From positions 1 to 51,139 of the forward strand of contig JAZRMK010000016.1 of assembly GCA_045647525.1 (NCBI GenBank): a stretch of 51,139 bases of DNA. Reading direction: 5' to 3'. Position numbers and translations under genes: made by a program. This stretch comes from UMGS172 sp045647525. GTDB taxonomy: Bacteria; Bacillota; Clostridia; Oscillospirales; Acutalibacteraceae. Shown here piece after piece: positions 8,214 through 15,098 of this stretch. The notes under the pieces were generated by a model. That model saw nothing but the letters and a program-made list of their open reading frames with translations. It made no database searches and had not been told where the DNA came from. How positions within the stretch are numbered: the stretch's first letter is position 1; every line of letters begins with the position of its first letter.

Positions 8214-8900
8214 TTGTCCGAAATGCAGTTGAAGGTAATCGCCACCATAAAAACGGGATTTTCGGAAAAATTCGGAATTCCAAGACAAAGCGGTATGGTT
8301 CAGGACACTGTTGCTCAAATAGTGTTTGAACCCGAGTATAGAAATCCCGATGCGGTAAGAGGTCTTGACGGGTTTTCGCACATTTGGCTTATTTGGCAAT
8401 TTTCAAAGAGCGTAAGGGACGGTTGGTCACCGACAGTTCGTCCGCCTCGATTGGGCGGCAACACCAGAATGGGTGTTTTCGCCACGCGTTCTCCGTTCAG
8501 ACCCAACGAACTGGGATTGTCGTCGGTAAAACTGTTAAAGGTCGAGTTAACTAAGGATAAAGGTCCTGTTTTGTATGTTTCGGGTGCCGACCTGCTCGAC
8601 GGAACACCGATTTTTGATATAAAACCGTACCTTGCTTTTACTGACAGTCACCAAGGTGCTACCGGCGGCTTTGCAGAGGATTATCTTGATTACAGGCTGG
8701 AAGTGGTGTTCCCCGAAGAGTTGAAGGCAGAAATAGAGGCTGAAAAATGCCGGTCACTTCAACAGATCTTAGCGGCAGATCCAAGACCGTCATATCAGAA
8801 CGACCCCGATAGAGTATACGGTCTTAAATATTTCGAATATGAAGTAAAATTTACGGTGTGCGGCAAGACTTTAACCGTAAAAGAAGTACAAAAAATCTGA
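8214..8900 (+). CDS. trmO: tRNA (N6-threonylcarbamoyladenosine(37)-N6)-methyltransferase TrmO
   Basis: The enzyme uses S-adenosylmethionine to methylate t6A37 in tRNA. The reading frame resembles E. coli TsaA/TrmO throughout: KFGIPRQSG, AVRGLDGFSHIWLIW, then TVRPPRLGG, MGVFATRSPFRPN and DGTPIFDIKPYL, and a C-terminal domain with AADPRPSYQNDP. The length is like the roughly 235 residues of the E. coli protein. TTG 8214 suits the AGGGGTGA site at 8200-8207 best; GTG 8208 and ATG 8223 are alternatives. The t6A-making genes tsaC (fused to coaE) and tsaD are elsewhere in the window, so the substrate pathway is present. It appears to be a single gene. Confidence 0.92.
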   Translation: MSEMQLKVIATIKTGFSEKFGIPRQSGMVQDTVAQIVFEPEYRNPDAVRGLDGFSHIWLIWQFSKSVRDGWSPTVRPPRLGGNTRMGVFATRSPFRPNELGLSSVKLLKVELTKDKGPVLYVSGADLLDGTPIFDIKPYLAFTDSHQGATGGFAEDYLDYRLEVVFPEELKAEIEAEKCRSLQQILAADPRPSYQNDPDRVYGLKYFEYEVKFTVCGKTLTVKEVQKI

Positions 8901-8916
8901 TTTCAGAGGGTGTTCT

Positions 8917-10194
8917 ATGAGGATAAAGATAAAAGAAAAATCATACAGTGAAGTTTCGTCTCTCCCTCGAGCAAGGCAGTTTAAACCGTGGAAGCAGTTG
9001 TTTGTTATGAGATTGCTTTTGAAAATCGTGTCGTTGCCCGATTTGTTGGCAACAAGATTTTCATACAGAAAAATCGGAATGGAAAAGTTGGGTAAAAAGG
9101 AACCTTGCCTGTATCTTATGAACCATTGCAGTTTTATTGACCTCAAAATTGCTTCTTCAATAATTTTTCCACGCAGATTTAATATAGTTTGCACCGAAGA
9201 CGGCTTTGTAGGTAAGCGTTTTTTGATGCGTTTGCTTGGTTGTGTGCCGACTAAAAAATTTGTGCAGGATAGCAGGCTTGTGCGCAATATGGTTTACTGT
9301 ATAAAAAAACTCAACAGTTCCATATTGATGTTTCCTGAAGCCGGTTATAGTCTTGAAGGCACTACAACAGTTTTGCCTGAAAGCCTTGGAAAATGTATAA
9401 AATTGTTGGGCGTTCCCGTAGTTATGATAACGGGAAAGGGAACGTTTTTAAGGGATCCTTTATATAACAATTTGCAACGCCGGAAGGTTAAAGTTTCAGC
9501 CGATATGGAGTATATTTTATCACCCGAAGATATCAAAAATATGTCGGTTGACGAGATAAACGCAGTCATTGCTAATAAGTTTGACCTCGATTATTTTAAG
9601 TGGCAGCTTGACAACGGAATTAGAATCACTGAGGATTTTCGCGCGGATTTTCTTAACCGACCTCTTTTCAAATGTGCAAATTGTCACGAGGAAGGCTCGA
9701 TGATAGGCAAGGGCACAACTCTTTCCTGCAAAAGTTGTGGAAAATCTTATGAACTGACCGAGTGGGGATTTTTGAAAGCTAACAGAGGTGAAACCGAGTT
9801 CCCGCATATCCCTGATTGGTACAAATGGCAACGTGAGTGCGTAATAAAAGAAATAGAAAACGGCGAATATCTGCTAGATGTTGATGTGGATATTTATATG
9901 CAGTTGGATACAAAATGCATTTATAAGGTTGGAAACGGCAGACTTACTCATTCAAAAGAAGGATTTCATCTCGTGGGTTGTGACGGCGAATTGGATTATA
10001 CTCAGAATGCCGTTTCAATGTATAGCCTTAATTCCGATTTTTATTGGTATGAGATAGGCGATATGATCTGCATAGGTGATCATAATGCGTTATATTTTTG
10101 CTTTCCAAAGGTTAAAGGTGATTTCGTTGCGAAGGCAAGAATTGCAACTGAGGAAATATATAAAATGTTGAAAAAGACACCTGAAAAAGTATAA
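8917..10194 (+). CDS. PlsC-like acyltransferase with a zinc-ribbon insertion
   Basis: A 425-residue protein. The N-terminal half is an acyltransferase of the PlsC/1-acylglycerol-3-phosphate type: the NHX4D motif is NHCSFID (N69, H70, D75), and FPEAG (139-143) replaces the usual FPEGTR. Residues 253-274 hold a zinc ribbon (C253, C256, C271, C274), followed by an unassigned beta-rich domain of about 150 residues. I see no strong membrane segment. The lack of GTR in the second motif means the acyl acceptor may not be lysophosphatidate. It starts 16 bases after trmO and ends at a bidirectional terminator. Confidence 0.75.
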   Translation: MRIKIKEKSYSEVSSLPRARQFKPWKQLFVMRLLLKIVSLPDLLATRFSYRKIGMEKLGKKEPCLYLMNHCSFIDLKIASSIIFPRRFNIVCTEDGFVGKRFLMRLLGCVPTKKFVQDSRLVRNMVYCIKKLNSSILMFPEAGYSLEGTTTVLPESLGKCIKLLGVPVVMITGKGTFLRDPLYNNLQRRKVKVSADMEYILSPEDIKNMSVDEINAVIANKFDLDYFKWQLDNGIRITEDFRADFLNRPLFKCANCHEEGSMIGKGTTLSCKSCGKSYELTEWGFLKANRGETEFPHIPDWYKWQRECVIKEIENGEYLLDVDVDIYMQLDTKCIYKVGNGRLTHSKEGFHLVGCDGELDYTQNAVSMYSLNSDFYWYEIGDMICIGDHNALYFCFPKVKGDFVAKARIATEEIYKMLKKTPEKV

Positions 10195-10224
10195 AAAAGC
10201 ATCGAGGGAAACCTCGATGCTTTT
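10195..10224. terminator. Bidirectional terminator between convergent genes
   Basis: A 13-bp perfect stem (10195-10207 with 10212-10224) and a GAAA loop, with A-rich and T-rich flanks on both sides. It can end both the PlsC-like gene and the GH16 gene. Confidence 0.9.
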
Positions 10225-10226
10225 CT

Positions 10227-11417
10227 TTACTCAAATGCATCCCAACCAAAAATTTCGTTTATAAAAATTTCTTGGTCAGGCTTTTGATAGATGTTGACAT
10301 AGTCAACTATCAGTTTGTTTGTGTTTTCCCATTCCCATGGATCAGTGCTGATTTCTTTCCTTGCTGAGAAACCTAATGCCATGCTAAGTCGCAGGAAGAA
10401 GGGCACTTGAAACGCTTCTTTTTCGGCATCAGTCTTGGTGATATCCTGCGTTTTATAAGGAAAACCGTCGCAGGTAAATGTCATTCGCTTTTCGTCCCAC
10501 TCAAAACCGAAGGTGTGATAGTCCTGCCAGAAGCCTCTTTCGTCGGCGTTTTTGCGGTTGCAGTAATGAACAAGCTGACCGTCCTTTTCTTCTTTACACT
10601 TTTTCGATGGCCATGCAAATGTATTGCCCAGAACATAATCTCCGCCCTTGCCGTAGCACTCGTCTACGTCAATTTCGGCGTAATAATCACCGTTTTTACC
10701 CTTGTTACCGTTGAGCCAAAGGGCTGTCCAAAAACCTGCACCTTTGGGGTGAATAGCGCTTATTTCAATGAAACCGTATTTGTAGCGCATTGTGTCGTGT
10801 GTGCAGAGCATACCGCCGTAGTATGCATCTTCGGTTTCGGTTGCGCAGATGTAAAGATCGCCGTCCTTCTGGAAGGTGTTGGGCGGTTCTTTTCTGCAAC
10901 GCATAGTCTGCTTGCCGTTTAAGCCTTCACAGTAGCAAAGTTTCTTTTCGTAATAAATTTGCCATTTCGACTCATCAATTTCTTTAGAGTCGAAGTCATC
11001 ATTCCAGGCAAGGCGGTAATCTTTTCCGAAACGTGATTTGTCAGCATCGTAACTTCCCGTTATAGTTTGGGTGATAGGTTCTCCTTTTTCGAGAAGTTTA
11101 ATGAATCGTTTGACACCTGCTACCGTGGAGTAGGGTCGTCCGCCTTTGATGAAAATTTTGTTCCCGACAGGTGCTATTACATAGGTGTCATAGTCATTGA
11201 TTTCGGGGCTGCCGCATCGGTTGGCGTTATCAACAACGATTTCATAGTTGAACTCTCGTTTGTTGTCGGGCAACATAAGAGTTTCTTTGCCTGTGATTTT
11301 TGAGATCTTTTTGACGAGTTTCTGCAACTCGCGCGTTACAAGGTAGGACATGTTGTAACGCGGATATATGATTTTATACTTTAAAAGTTGGGTTTTCGTG
11401 AATTTAAAAGCATTCAT
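10227..11417 (-). CDS. Glycoside hydrolase family 16-like protein, apparently cytoplasmic
   Basis: A 396-residue protein; the ATG at 11417 has AAGGAGG eight bases upstream, while longer in-frame starts have no site. From about residue 135 it is a GH16 beta-jelly-roll domain with catalytic motif AEIDVDECYG (E248, D250, E253), the bulged E-x-D-x-x-E form. Residues 1-115 are a small alpha/beta domain reminiscent of the N-terminal domains of GH20 and GH67 enzymes (YNMSYLVTRELQKLV and GGRPYSTVAGVKRFIKLLE). There is no signal peptide, unlike most GH16 beta-glucanases, so it may act on imported oligosaccharides. It has its own promoter, divergent from queH. Confidence 0.85.
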   Translation of the reverse strand: MNAFKFTKTQLLKYKIIYPRYNMSYLVTRELQKLVKKISKITGKETLMLPDNKREFNYEIVVDNANRCGSPEINDYDTYVIAPVGNKIFIKGGRPYSTVAGVKRFIKLLEKGEPITQTITGSYDADKSRFGKDYRLAWNDDFDSKEIDESKWQIYYEKKLCYCEGLNGKQTMRCRKEPPNTFQKDGDLYICATETEDAYYGGMLCTHDTMRYKYGFIEISAIHPKGAGFWTALWLNGNKGKNGDYYAEIDVDECYGKGGDYVLGNTFAWPSKKCKEEKDGQLVHYCNRKNADERGFWQDYHTFGFEWDEKRMTFTCDGFPYKTQDITKTDAEKEAFQVPFFLRLSMALGFSARKEISTDPWEWENTNKLIVDYVNIYQKPDQEIFINEIFGWDAFE

Positions 11418-11445
11418 TTGCAAAACCTCCTTATTAGTTGATTTT

Positions 11446-11474
11446 AGTTTATAATATGGTTTGCACGTTGTCAA
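11446..11474 (-). promoter_or_regulatory. Promoter of the GH16 gene
   Basis: On the minus strand TTGACA (11469-11474) is followed 17 bases later by TAAACT (11446-11451), or 15 bases later by TATAAA. It is back to back with the queH promoter, the two -35 boxes being about 15 bases apart. Confidence 0.65.
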
Positions 11475-11489
11475 CCTCCGTGCGCGATG

Positions 11490-11517
11490 TTGACAAATCT
11501 ATTTAAAAAGGTATAAT
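11490..11517 (+). promoter_or_regulatory. Promoter of queH
   Basis: TTGACA (11490-11495), a 16-bp spacer and TATAAT (11512-11517), both full consensus, 17 bases before the queH start codon. Confidence 0.85.
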
Positions 11518-11534
11518 GTTTTTGAGGTGAGAAT

Positions 11535-12071
11535 ATGAAACTTTTACTTCACACTTGTTGCGCGCCGTGTTCGGTAATGTGCATTGATTCGTTGCGCAAT
11601 GAAGGAATCGAACCTGTGCTTTTTTGGTACAATCCTAACATTCATCCTTTAAAAGAGTATAAAACCCGAAAAATGACCTTGGTTGAGTACGCCGAAGGTA
11701 TAAAAGCTAAGTTGATAGTAGAAAATGAATACGGATTAAGGAGATTCATTAAAGAGATTTTCCCTGATTTCGACAACCGTTGCTCTTTTTGTTATCGCGA
11801 CCGTTTGGAAAAGACGGCTGAGATGGCAAAACTCAACGGATTTGATGCTTTTACTTCAACACTGTTTATAAGTCCGTATCAGAACCACGATCTTATGAAA
11901 CTGATAGCCGAAGAGGTTGCCGAAAAGTATGGCGTTCAGTTTTTATATCGTGATTTTAGACCCGTATTTAAACAGGGGCAGGAGAAGGCTCGCGAATTAG
12001 GTCTTTATATGCAAAAATACTGCGGTTGCGTTTTTAGCGAAGAGGACCGCTATAAGAAACATAAAAAGTAA
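11535..12071 (+). CDS. queH: Epoxyqueuosine reductase QueH
   Basis: A 178-residue DUF208/QueH protein. It reduces epoxyqueuosine to queuosine in tRNA as the non-homologous replacement of QueG. The N-terminus LLLHTCCAPCS (C8, C9, C12), the middle CSFCYRDRLEKTA (C83, C86) and the C-terminal YCGCVFSEED (C163, C165) give the family's cysteine set for an Fe-S cluster and second metal site. FWYNPNIHP and LFISPYQNHD are also typical. GAGGTGAG lies upstream of the ATG. It is a single gene with a consensus promoter and a terminator shared with the convergent mazF. No other queuosine gene is in the window. Confidence 0.94.
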   Translation: MKLLLHTCCAPCSVMCIDSLRNEGIEPVLFWYNPNIHPLKEYKTRKMTLVEYAEGIKAKLIVENEYGLRRFIKEIFPDFDNRCSFCYRDRLEKTAEMAKLNGFDAFTSTLFISPYQNHDLMKLIAEEVAEKYGVQFLYRDFRPVFKQGQEKARELGLYMQKYCGCVFSEEDRYKKHKK

Positions 12072-12080
12072 AAACACAAT

Positions 12081-12118
12081 AAAGAAGACCATAGCACAAA
12101 CGTGCTATGGTCTTCTTT
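12081..12118. terminator. Bidirectional terminator between queH and mazF
   Basis: A 17-bp perfect inverted repeat (12081-12097 with 12102-12118), loop AAAC, A-rich on one side and T-rich on the other. It serves both convergent genes. Confidence 0.92.
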
Positions 12119-12469
12119 CTATATGCCGCCCAAACCGAAACTTACAGACAGTGCCTCGTTGATTTTGTTCATTGCACTGTCGGGCAGACTGCCCATTTTT
12201 TCCTTTAATCGTTGCTTGTCGATGGTGCGCACCTGTTCGAGTAAGACTATTGAATCTTTCGAAAGTCCACATCCGTCGGCATCAACTTTTATGTGGGTCG
12301 GCAGGTTGGTCTTATCGCGTTGACTGGTAATGGCAGCAGCTATAACGGTCGGACTGAATTTATTTCCGATGTCATTTTGAACAATAAGTACAGGTCTTAC
12401 GCCGCCTTGCTCACTGCCGATAACCGGACTTAAATCCGCGTAATAAATATCTCCTCTTTTTACGGTCAC
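12119..12469 (-). CDS. ndoA: MazF/EndoA-family endoribonuclease toxin, no antitoxin gene beside it
   Basis: The sequence follows B. subtilis EndoA (NdoA) closely: VKRGDIYYADLSP, GSEQGGVRPVLIVQNDIGN, then KFSPTVIAAAIT, LPTHIKV and LLEQVRTIDKQRL. GTG 12469 gives 116 residues, the length of the B. subtilis protein; GTG 12481 adds four residues but overlaps the AGGAG site. The family cleaves mRNA at short specific sites. The usual ribbon-helix-helix antitoxin gene is absent from the 240 bases upstream, so either the antitoxin is elsewhere or the gene has been domesticated. Transcription ends at the terminator shared with queH. Confidence 0.93.
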   Translation of the reverse strand: MTVKRGDIYYADLSPVIGSEQGGVRPVLIVQNDIGNKFSPTVIAAAITSQRDKTNLPTHIKVDADGCGLSKDSIVLLEQVRTIDKQRLKEKMGSLPDSAMNKINEALSVSFGLGGI

Positions 12470-12647
12470 TTTAAAATTCACTCTCCTGGCGTTAGGTTCA
12501 GTTGTTTTCTTGCAAAGATATTTTTGCCTTTAAAGGATAAATTTAAACATTCACCTCTATATTTTATGCTGTCTGTCCTCTTTGTGTCTCTTTGAGAGTG
12601 TTATACTACTAAATTTAAAGAAATTTGACAATTTTCGTAATTCATCG

Positions 12648-12676
12648 TTGCAATAACGAGCAGTATAAGATACAAT
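12648..12676 (+). promoter_or_regulatory. Candidate promoter of the propeller-like gene
   Basis: TTGCAA (12648-12653), a 17-bp spacer and TACAAT (12671-12676), 35 bases before the GTG start at 12712. The rest of the gap 12482-12711 is AT-rich, and I see no other gene in it. Confidence 0.5.
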
Positions 12677-12711
12677 GTATATGATATAGATTTATTGAAA
12701 AGAGGGATACT

Positions 12712-13389
12712 GTGAAGAAACTTTTTTCCGAGCAGATTTATGATATCTTGGAAACTCCCGACGGCTTTATAGTGGTGTACCGCTGCCCCGAATTTGAGGA
12801 TAAAACGGTTGTGTCTTATAAATCAGTTTCTTTGGAAGACGGCGTTGTAACAAAGCGTACCAGAGCCGACTATGAATTTATAAAATTCGGTGCAAATCGC
12901 AATATTCCCAACCTTAACGGTGGTGATTTCATAACCTGTAACTGTGCACAATTTGAAAATGACCGCATTTTTGTCGTAAAAGAAAACGGCGAAGCTGCAA
13001 TTTATGATGCCGATAATAAGGTTGAATGGCAGGGAACAGTAAGATATAAGGATGATGGCCCCAAAGCCATTGCTCATTACGGACACACCTTGTGGGCTTG
13101 CTTTTATAATAAGAATACCCTTATTAGATTCAACCTTCGCACTATGCGTGAGGAACTTCGCATCGGCGGCTCGAACGATTCTTCGTTCTCGGGTCCTGAG
13201 GGTATGTGGATAGATGAAGCCGCGGAAAAACTTTATGTTTGCAACTATAAAGCACGCAATATTTTAGAGGTTAATATGAAAACCTATACAGTTTTGGAAC
13301 ACGCAGTATTTGACGAACCGATACATAAATATTTAAGAATCGGAAACCGTGAATTTGTTGTTCTCAAATCAGGTCTTTATCTTTTATAA
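12712..13389 (+). CDS. Unknown protein, beta-propeller-like
   Basis: A 225-residue protein starting at GTG 12712, with GAGGG eight to nine bases upstream. It is rich in strand-forming stretches repeating about every 40-45 residues (FIVVYRCPE, ITCNCAQFENDRIFVVKENG, LWACFYNKNTLIRFNLRT, LYVCNYKARNILEVNMKT), as in NHL or SMP-30-type propellers. The segment GPEGMWIDEAAEKLYVCNY resembles an NHL repeat. There is no signal peptide or catalytic motif. I do not recognise the family. Its TAA stop overlaps the left end of the MITE-like element at 13388-13697, so the natural C-terminus may have been altered. Confidence 0.7.
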   Translation: MKKLFSEQIYDILETPDGFIVVYRCPEFEDKTVVSYKSVSLEDGVVTKRTRADYEFIKFGANRNIPNLNGGDFITCNCAQFENDRIFVVKENGEAAIYDADNKVEWQGTVRYKDDGPKAIAHYGHTLWACFYNKNTLIRFNLRTMREELRIGGSNDSSFSGPEGMWIDEAAEKLYVCNYKARNILEVNMKTYTVLEHAVFDEPIHKYLRIGNREFVVLKSGLYLL

Positions 13390-13697
13390 AAAACCGCTCT
13401 AAAAGGGAATTTCGGTTAGGGATAATTTGCCTAAAAGAATGTCTTTTTGTAGTCTAATGCGTTAAAAAGCCGCGGCACGCGTCAGCGCTGCCGTGGTTTT
13501 TTGCCTTTTATCCTATCAAAAATACAACCGTTTTAGGTGCGGAGCAGTTTTGTAGCCAAATGCTTTTCTCGCTCGCAAAGTCGCCAAGCCGCAGTAATAC
13601 TTTGTGTCTTACAAGGCTTGGCGACAAAGCGACGGGGGAAACATCGGAGAAAAACCAATTTTTCCCTAATCGCAATTCCCTAATAGGGCGGTTTTTT
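13388..13697. mobile_element. MITE-like element with 41-bp terminal inverted repeats
   Basis: The first 41 bases (13388-13428) and last 41 bases (13657-13697) are inverted repeats matching at about 34 of 41 positions, starting AAAAAACCGC at each end. The 310-bp interior encodes nothing convincing. It contains a rho-independent hairpin (13470-13502) and a second inverted repeat built on GTCGCCAAGCC (13580-13590) and its complement (13615-13625). These are features of a non-autonomous miniature element. No clear target duplication is seen. It lies exactly between two convergent genes, and the TAA stops of both use its terminal A or T run. Confidence 0.7.
13470..13502 (+). terminator. Terminator hairpin inside the MITE-like element
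   Basis: An eight-base stem (13470-13477 with 13489-13496, one G-U pair) followed by six or more T. It can end transcription from the propeller-like gene. Confidence 0.7.
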
Positions 13698-14004
13698 AAT
13701 TACCCCAAAGTGAATAAACCCCGTATTTCAACGCCGATTTCAAACGTTCTTTTGAACGAGTGATGTGTCTTGAAACGGTCGATTTTGAAAGATTGTATTC
13801 TTTGGCGATCTGCGTCACGTTTTTCCCGTTGAAATAAAATTCAGTCACCATAAGTCGTTGGCGGTCAGTTAATTCGGCTTCAATGGCAGTTTCTAATGCC
13901 TTACGCATTTTTTCGATTTTTTTGGAGTTGTCGCCGCTGCTGTAATAATTGGCAATCGGAAGTCGGTCGCCGAAAATTTCCAGGCTAAATGTTGCTCTTG
14001 TCAT
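13696..14004 (-). CDS. Sigma-70 region 4-like helix-turn-helix protein
   Basis: A 102-residue protein. The C-terminal half is a sigma region 4-type domain: LTDRQRLMVTEFYFNGKNV, then TQIAKEYNLSKSTVSRHITRSKERL as helix-turn-helix. Region 2 is missing, so it is not a complete sigma factor. Similar small proteins occur in prophages and integrative elements and as regulators. The ATG overlaps the stop of the upstream 70-residue gene (ATGA), so the two are co-translated. The stop codon lies in the terminal T run of the MITE-like element. The expression of the pair is probably controlled by the divergent XRE repressor. Confidence 0.78.
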   Translation of the reverse strand: MTRATFSLEIFGDRLPIANYYSSGDNSKKIEKMRKALETAIEAELTDRQRLMVTEFYFNGKNVTQIAKEYNLSKSTVSRHITRSKERLKSALKYGVYSLWGN

Positions 14005-14213
14005 TTATTCGCTCCTTTGCGGTTGTAATTTATCAACGTTTTTGCGTTTGCACGGCATTCGTTTATGTCGTAGCATAGTTGGGCTATCCGACGTTTAAGC
14101 ACAATGCGCTCACCGATAGAAAGAGAATCGGCGTTACTGTTCAATTCCTTTGCCCGTTTACGAATAGCTGCCGCAGTGTCTAAATATTGCTGACCTAACT
14201 CTTTTAGTGTCAT
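14001..14213 (-). CDS. Small helical unknown protein
   Basis: A 70-residue, strongly helical, basic protein (LGQQYLDTAAAIRKRAKEL and ERIVLKRRIAQLCYDINECR) that may form a coiled coil. GGAGGAG lies just upstream of the ATG, and the gene overlaps the sigma-like gene by four bases. Proteins of this kind precede sigma-like genes in mobile elements of Clostridia, but I cannot name the family. Its promoter region carries operator-like site 1. Confidence 0.65.
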   Translation of the reverse strand: MTLKELGQQYLDTAAAIRKRAKELNSNADSLSIGERIVLKRRIAQLCYDINECRANAKTLINYNRKGANK

Positions 14214-14244
14214 ATTCTCCTCCGAAATCTGAAAGATAGGATAA

Positions 14245-14265
14245 AATCACACGTTTTGTGCGCTC
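14245..14265. promoter_or_regulatory. Operator-like site 1 near the start of the minus-strand pair
   Basis: ATCACAC followed by five bases and GTGCGCT: one half matches the ATCACAC/GTGTGAT sites 2 and 3, the other is degenerate. It lies 32 bases from the ATG of the 70-residue gene, where that gene's promoter should be. Confidence 0.6.
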
Positions 14266-14364
14266 GTTTATTTTTGTGAAGAATCTTCAAATACAGGCGT
14301 AACCGGAGCTTGCATTCAAAATGTTACCACGAAAATTTGCTAAAATCAAGGGGAAAAGGTCGAA

Positions 14365-14385
14365 AATCACACATTTCGTGTGATT
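14365..14385. promoter_or_regulatory. Operator-like site 2, perfect palindrome
   Basis: AATCACAC, five bases, GTGTGATT: perfect eight-base arms midway between the divergent genes. It is probably the strongest site of the XRE repressor. The whole gap 14214-14531 contains only this three-site control region. Confidence 0.75.
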
Positions 14386-14443
14386 CAACAAAAGTTGGTA
14401 CAACGTTAATGCAATTTTTATGACAAAATAAGTAATGAAATTG

Positions 14444-14472
14444 TTGAAAAATCACACTGTATGTGTTAAAAT
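14444..14472 (+). promoter_or_regulatory. Promoter of the XRE gene with operator-like site 3 in its spacer
   Basis: TTGAAA (14444-14449), a 17-bp spacer and TAAAAT (14467-14472). Site 3 (ATCACAC, five bases, GTGTTAA, 14451-14469) fills the spacer and reaches into the -10 box, so bound repressor would block RNA polymerase. This fits autoregulation. Confidence 0.75.
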
Positions 14473-14531
14473 GGCAGTGGAGATATCGGAATTTGTTTTA
14501 AAAGCAAAACAAATCGAAAGCGAGGATAATA

Positions 14532-14918
14532 ATGAATTTAATTGGCGGCAGAATCAGGGCGTTGCGTAAAAAAGCAGGACTTACGCAACAGGAATTGGGA
14601 CAAAAAATTGGTGGTGTTTCGGCTAGTACAATAGGAATGTATGAGCAGGGACGCCGCAACTTAGATATCGATAAGGTTGTAAAATTGTGTGAGGTTTTTT
14701 CGGTTTCGACTGATGTCTTGCTTGGCGTGAAAGAGGAAAACACTGATGCTGCTCTGTTGCTTTGTGATTTAAAGGAAAAGATAAGCAACAGCGGTAATCT
14801 TACATTAAACGGTGCTGCCTTGAATGCGGAAAGCCGTGAAAAACTGTTAATGATGGTAGAATTTATCAGCAGTATGGTTGATGCTGATGATGCTCGTGAA
14901 GAAAAAGAAAATAATTAG
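14532..14918 (+). CDS. XRE-family (Cro/CI-type) transcriptional regulator
   Basis: A 128-residue protein. Residues 1-65 are an HTH_3 domain: IRALRKKAGLTQQELGQKI, then SASTIGMYEQGRRNLDI and VSTDVLLGV. The C-terminal 60 residues are acidic and probably helical, for dimerisation; no peptidase or metal site is seen. GCGAGGA precedes the ATG. Three ATCACAC palindromes in the upstream region, one inside its own promoter and one beside the divergent pair, are the likely binding sites. The layout resembles a phage or ICE immunity switch, but no integrase or structural gene is present. Confidence 0.9.
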   Translation: MNLIGGRIRALRKKAGLTQQELGQKIGGVSASTIGMYEQGRRNLDIDKVVKLCEVFSVSTDVLLGVKEENTDAALLLCDLKEKISNSGNLTLNGAALNAESREKLLMMVEFISSMVDADDAREEKENN

Positions 14919-14957
14919 TAAAGGCTTTATAAATTTGCCTCAATTTGTAAATTTATA

Positions 14958-14987
14958 TTGACAATTGTAGGGTATTTGGAGTATAAT
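14958..14987 (+). promoter_or_regulatory. Promoter of rpmH
   Basis: TTGACA (14958-14963), an 18-bp spacer and TATAAT (14982-14987), full consensus, about 112 bases before the rpmH ATG. Confidence 0.85.
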
Positions 14988-14999
14988 TCAAACTTGATA

Positions 15000-15069
15000 G
15001 GTTATGTCTGATACTATCTTCTAATTTACGGCGACATTCCGTTGGTCGCGGTTCCACTAAGACATAATC
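15000..15069 (+). promoter_or_regulatory. Structured 5' leader of rpmH
   Basis: GGTTATGTCT (15000-15009) pairs at nine of ten positions with AGACATAATC (15060-15069), closing a loop of about 50 bases that contains a CGAC/GTCG hairpin. It lies between promoter and Shine-Dalgarno site. It could be an autoregulatory leader, but I do not recognise it. Confidence 0.4.
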
Positions 15070-15098
15070 ATGACGTACGGATGAAGGAGGTAAAAGAA

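Noticed and set aside
12482..12606. Open frame on the minus strand running into the mazF start, as a possible antitoxin end
   Set aside because: It has no ATG, GTG or TTG start before an upstream stop, only about 40 codons, and no ribbon-helix-helix resemblance.
13560..13763. 67-residue frame crossing the right end of the MITE-like element
   Set aside because: Low-complexity product, no ribosome binding site, and it runs through the inverted repeat and into the sigma-like gene.
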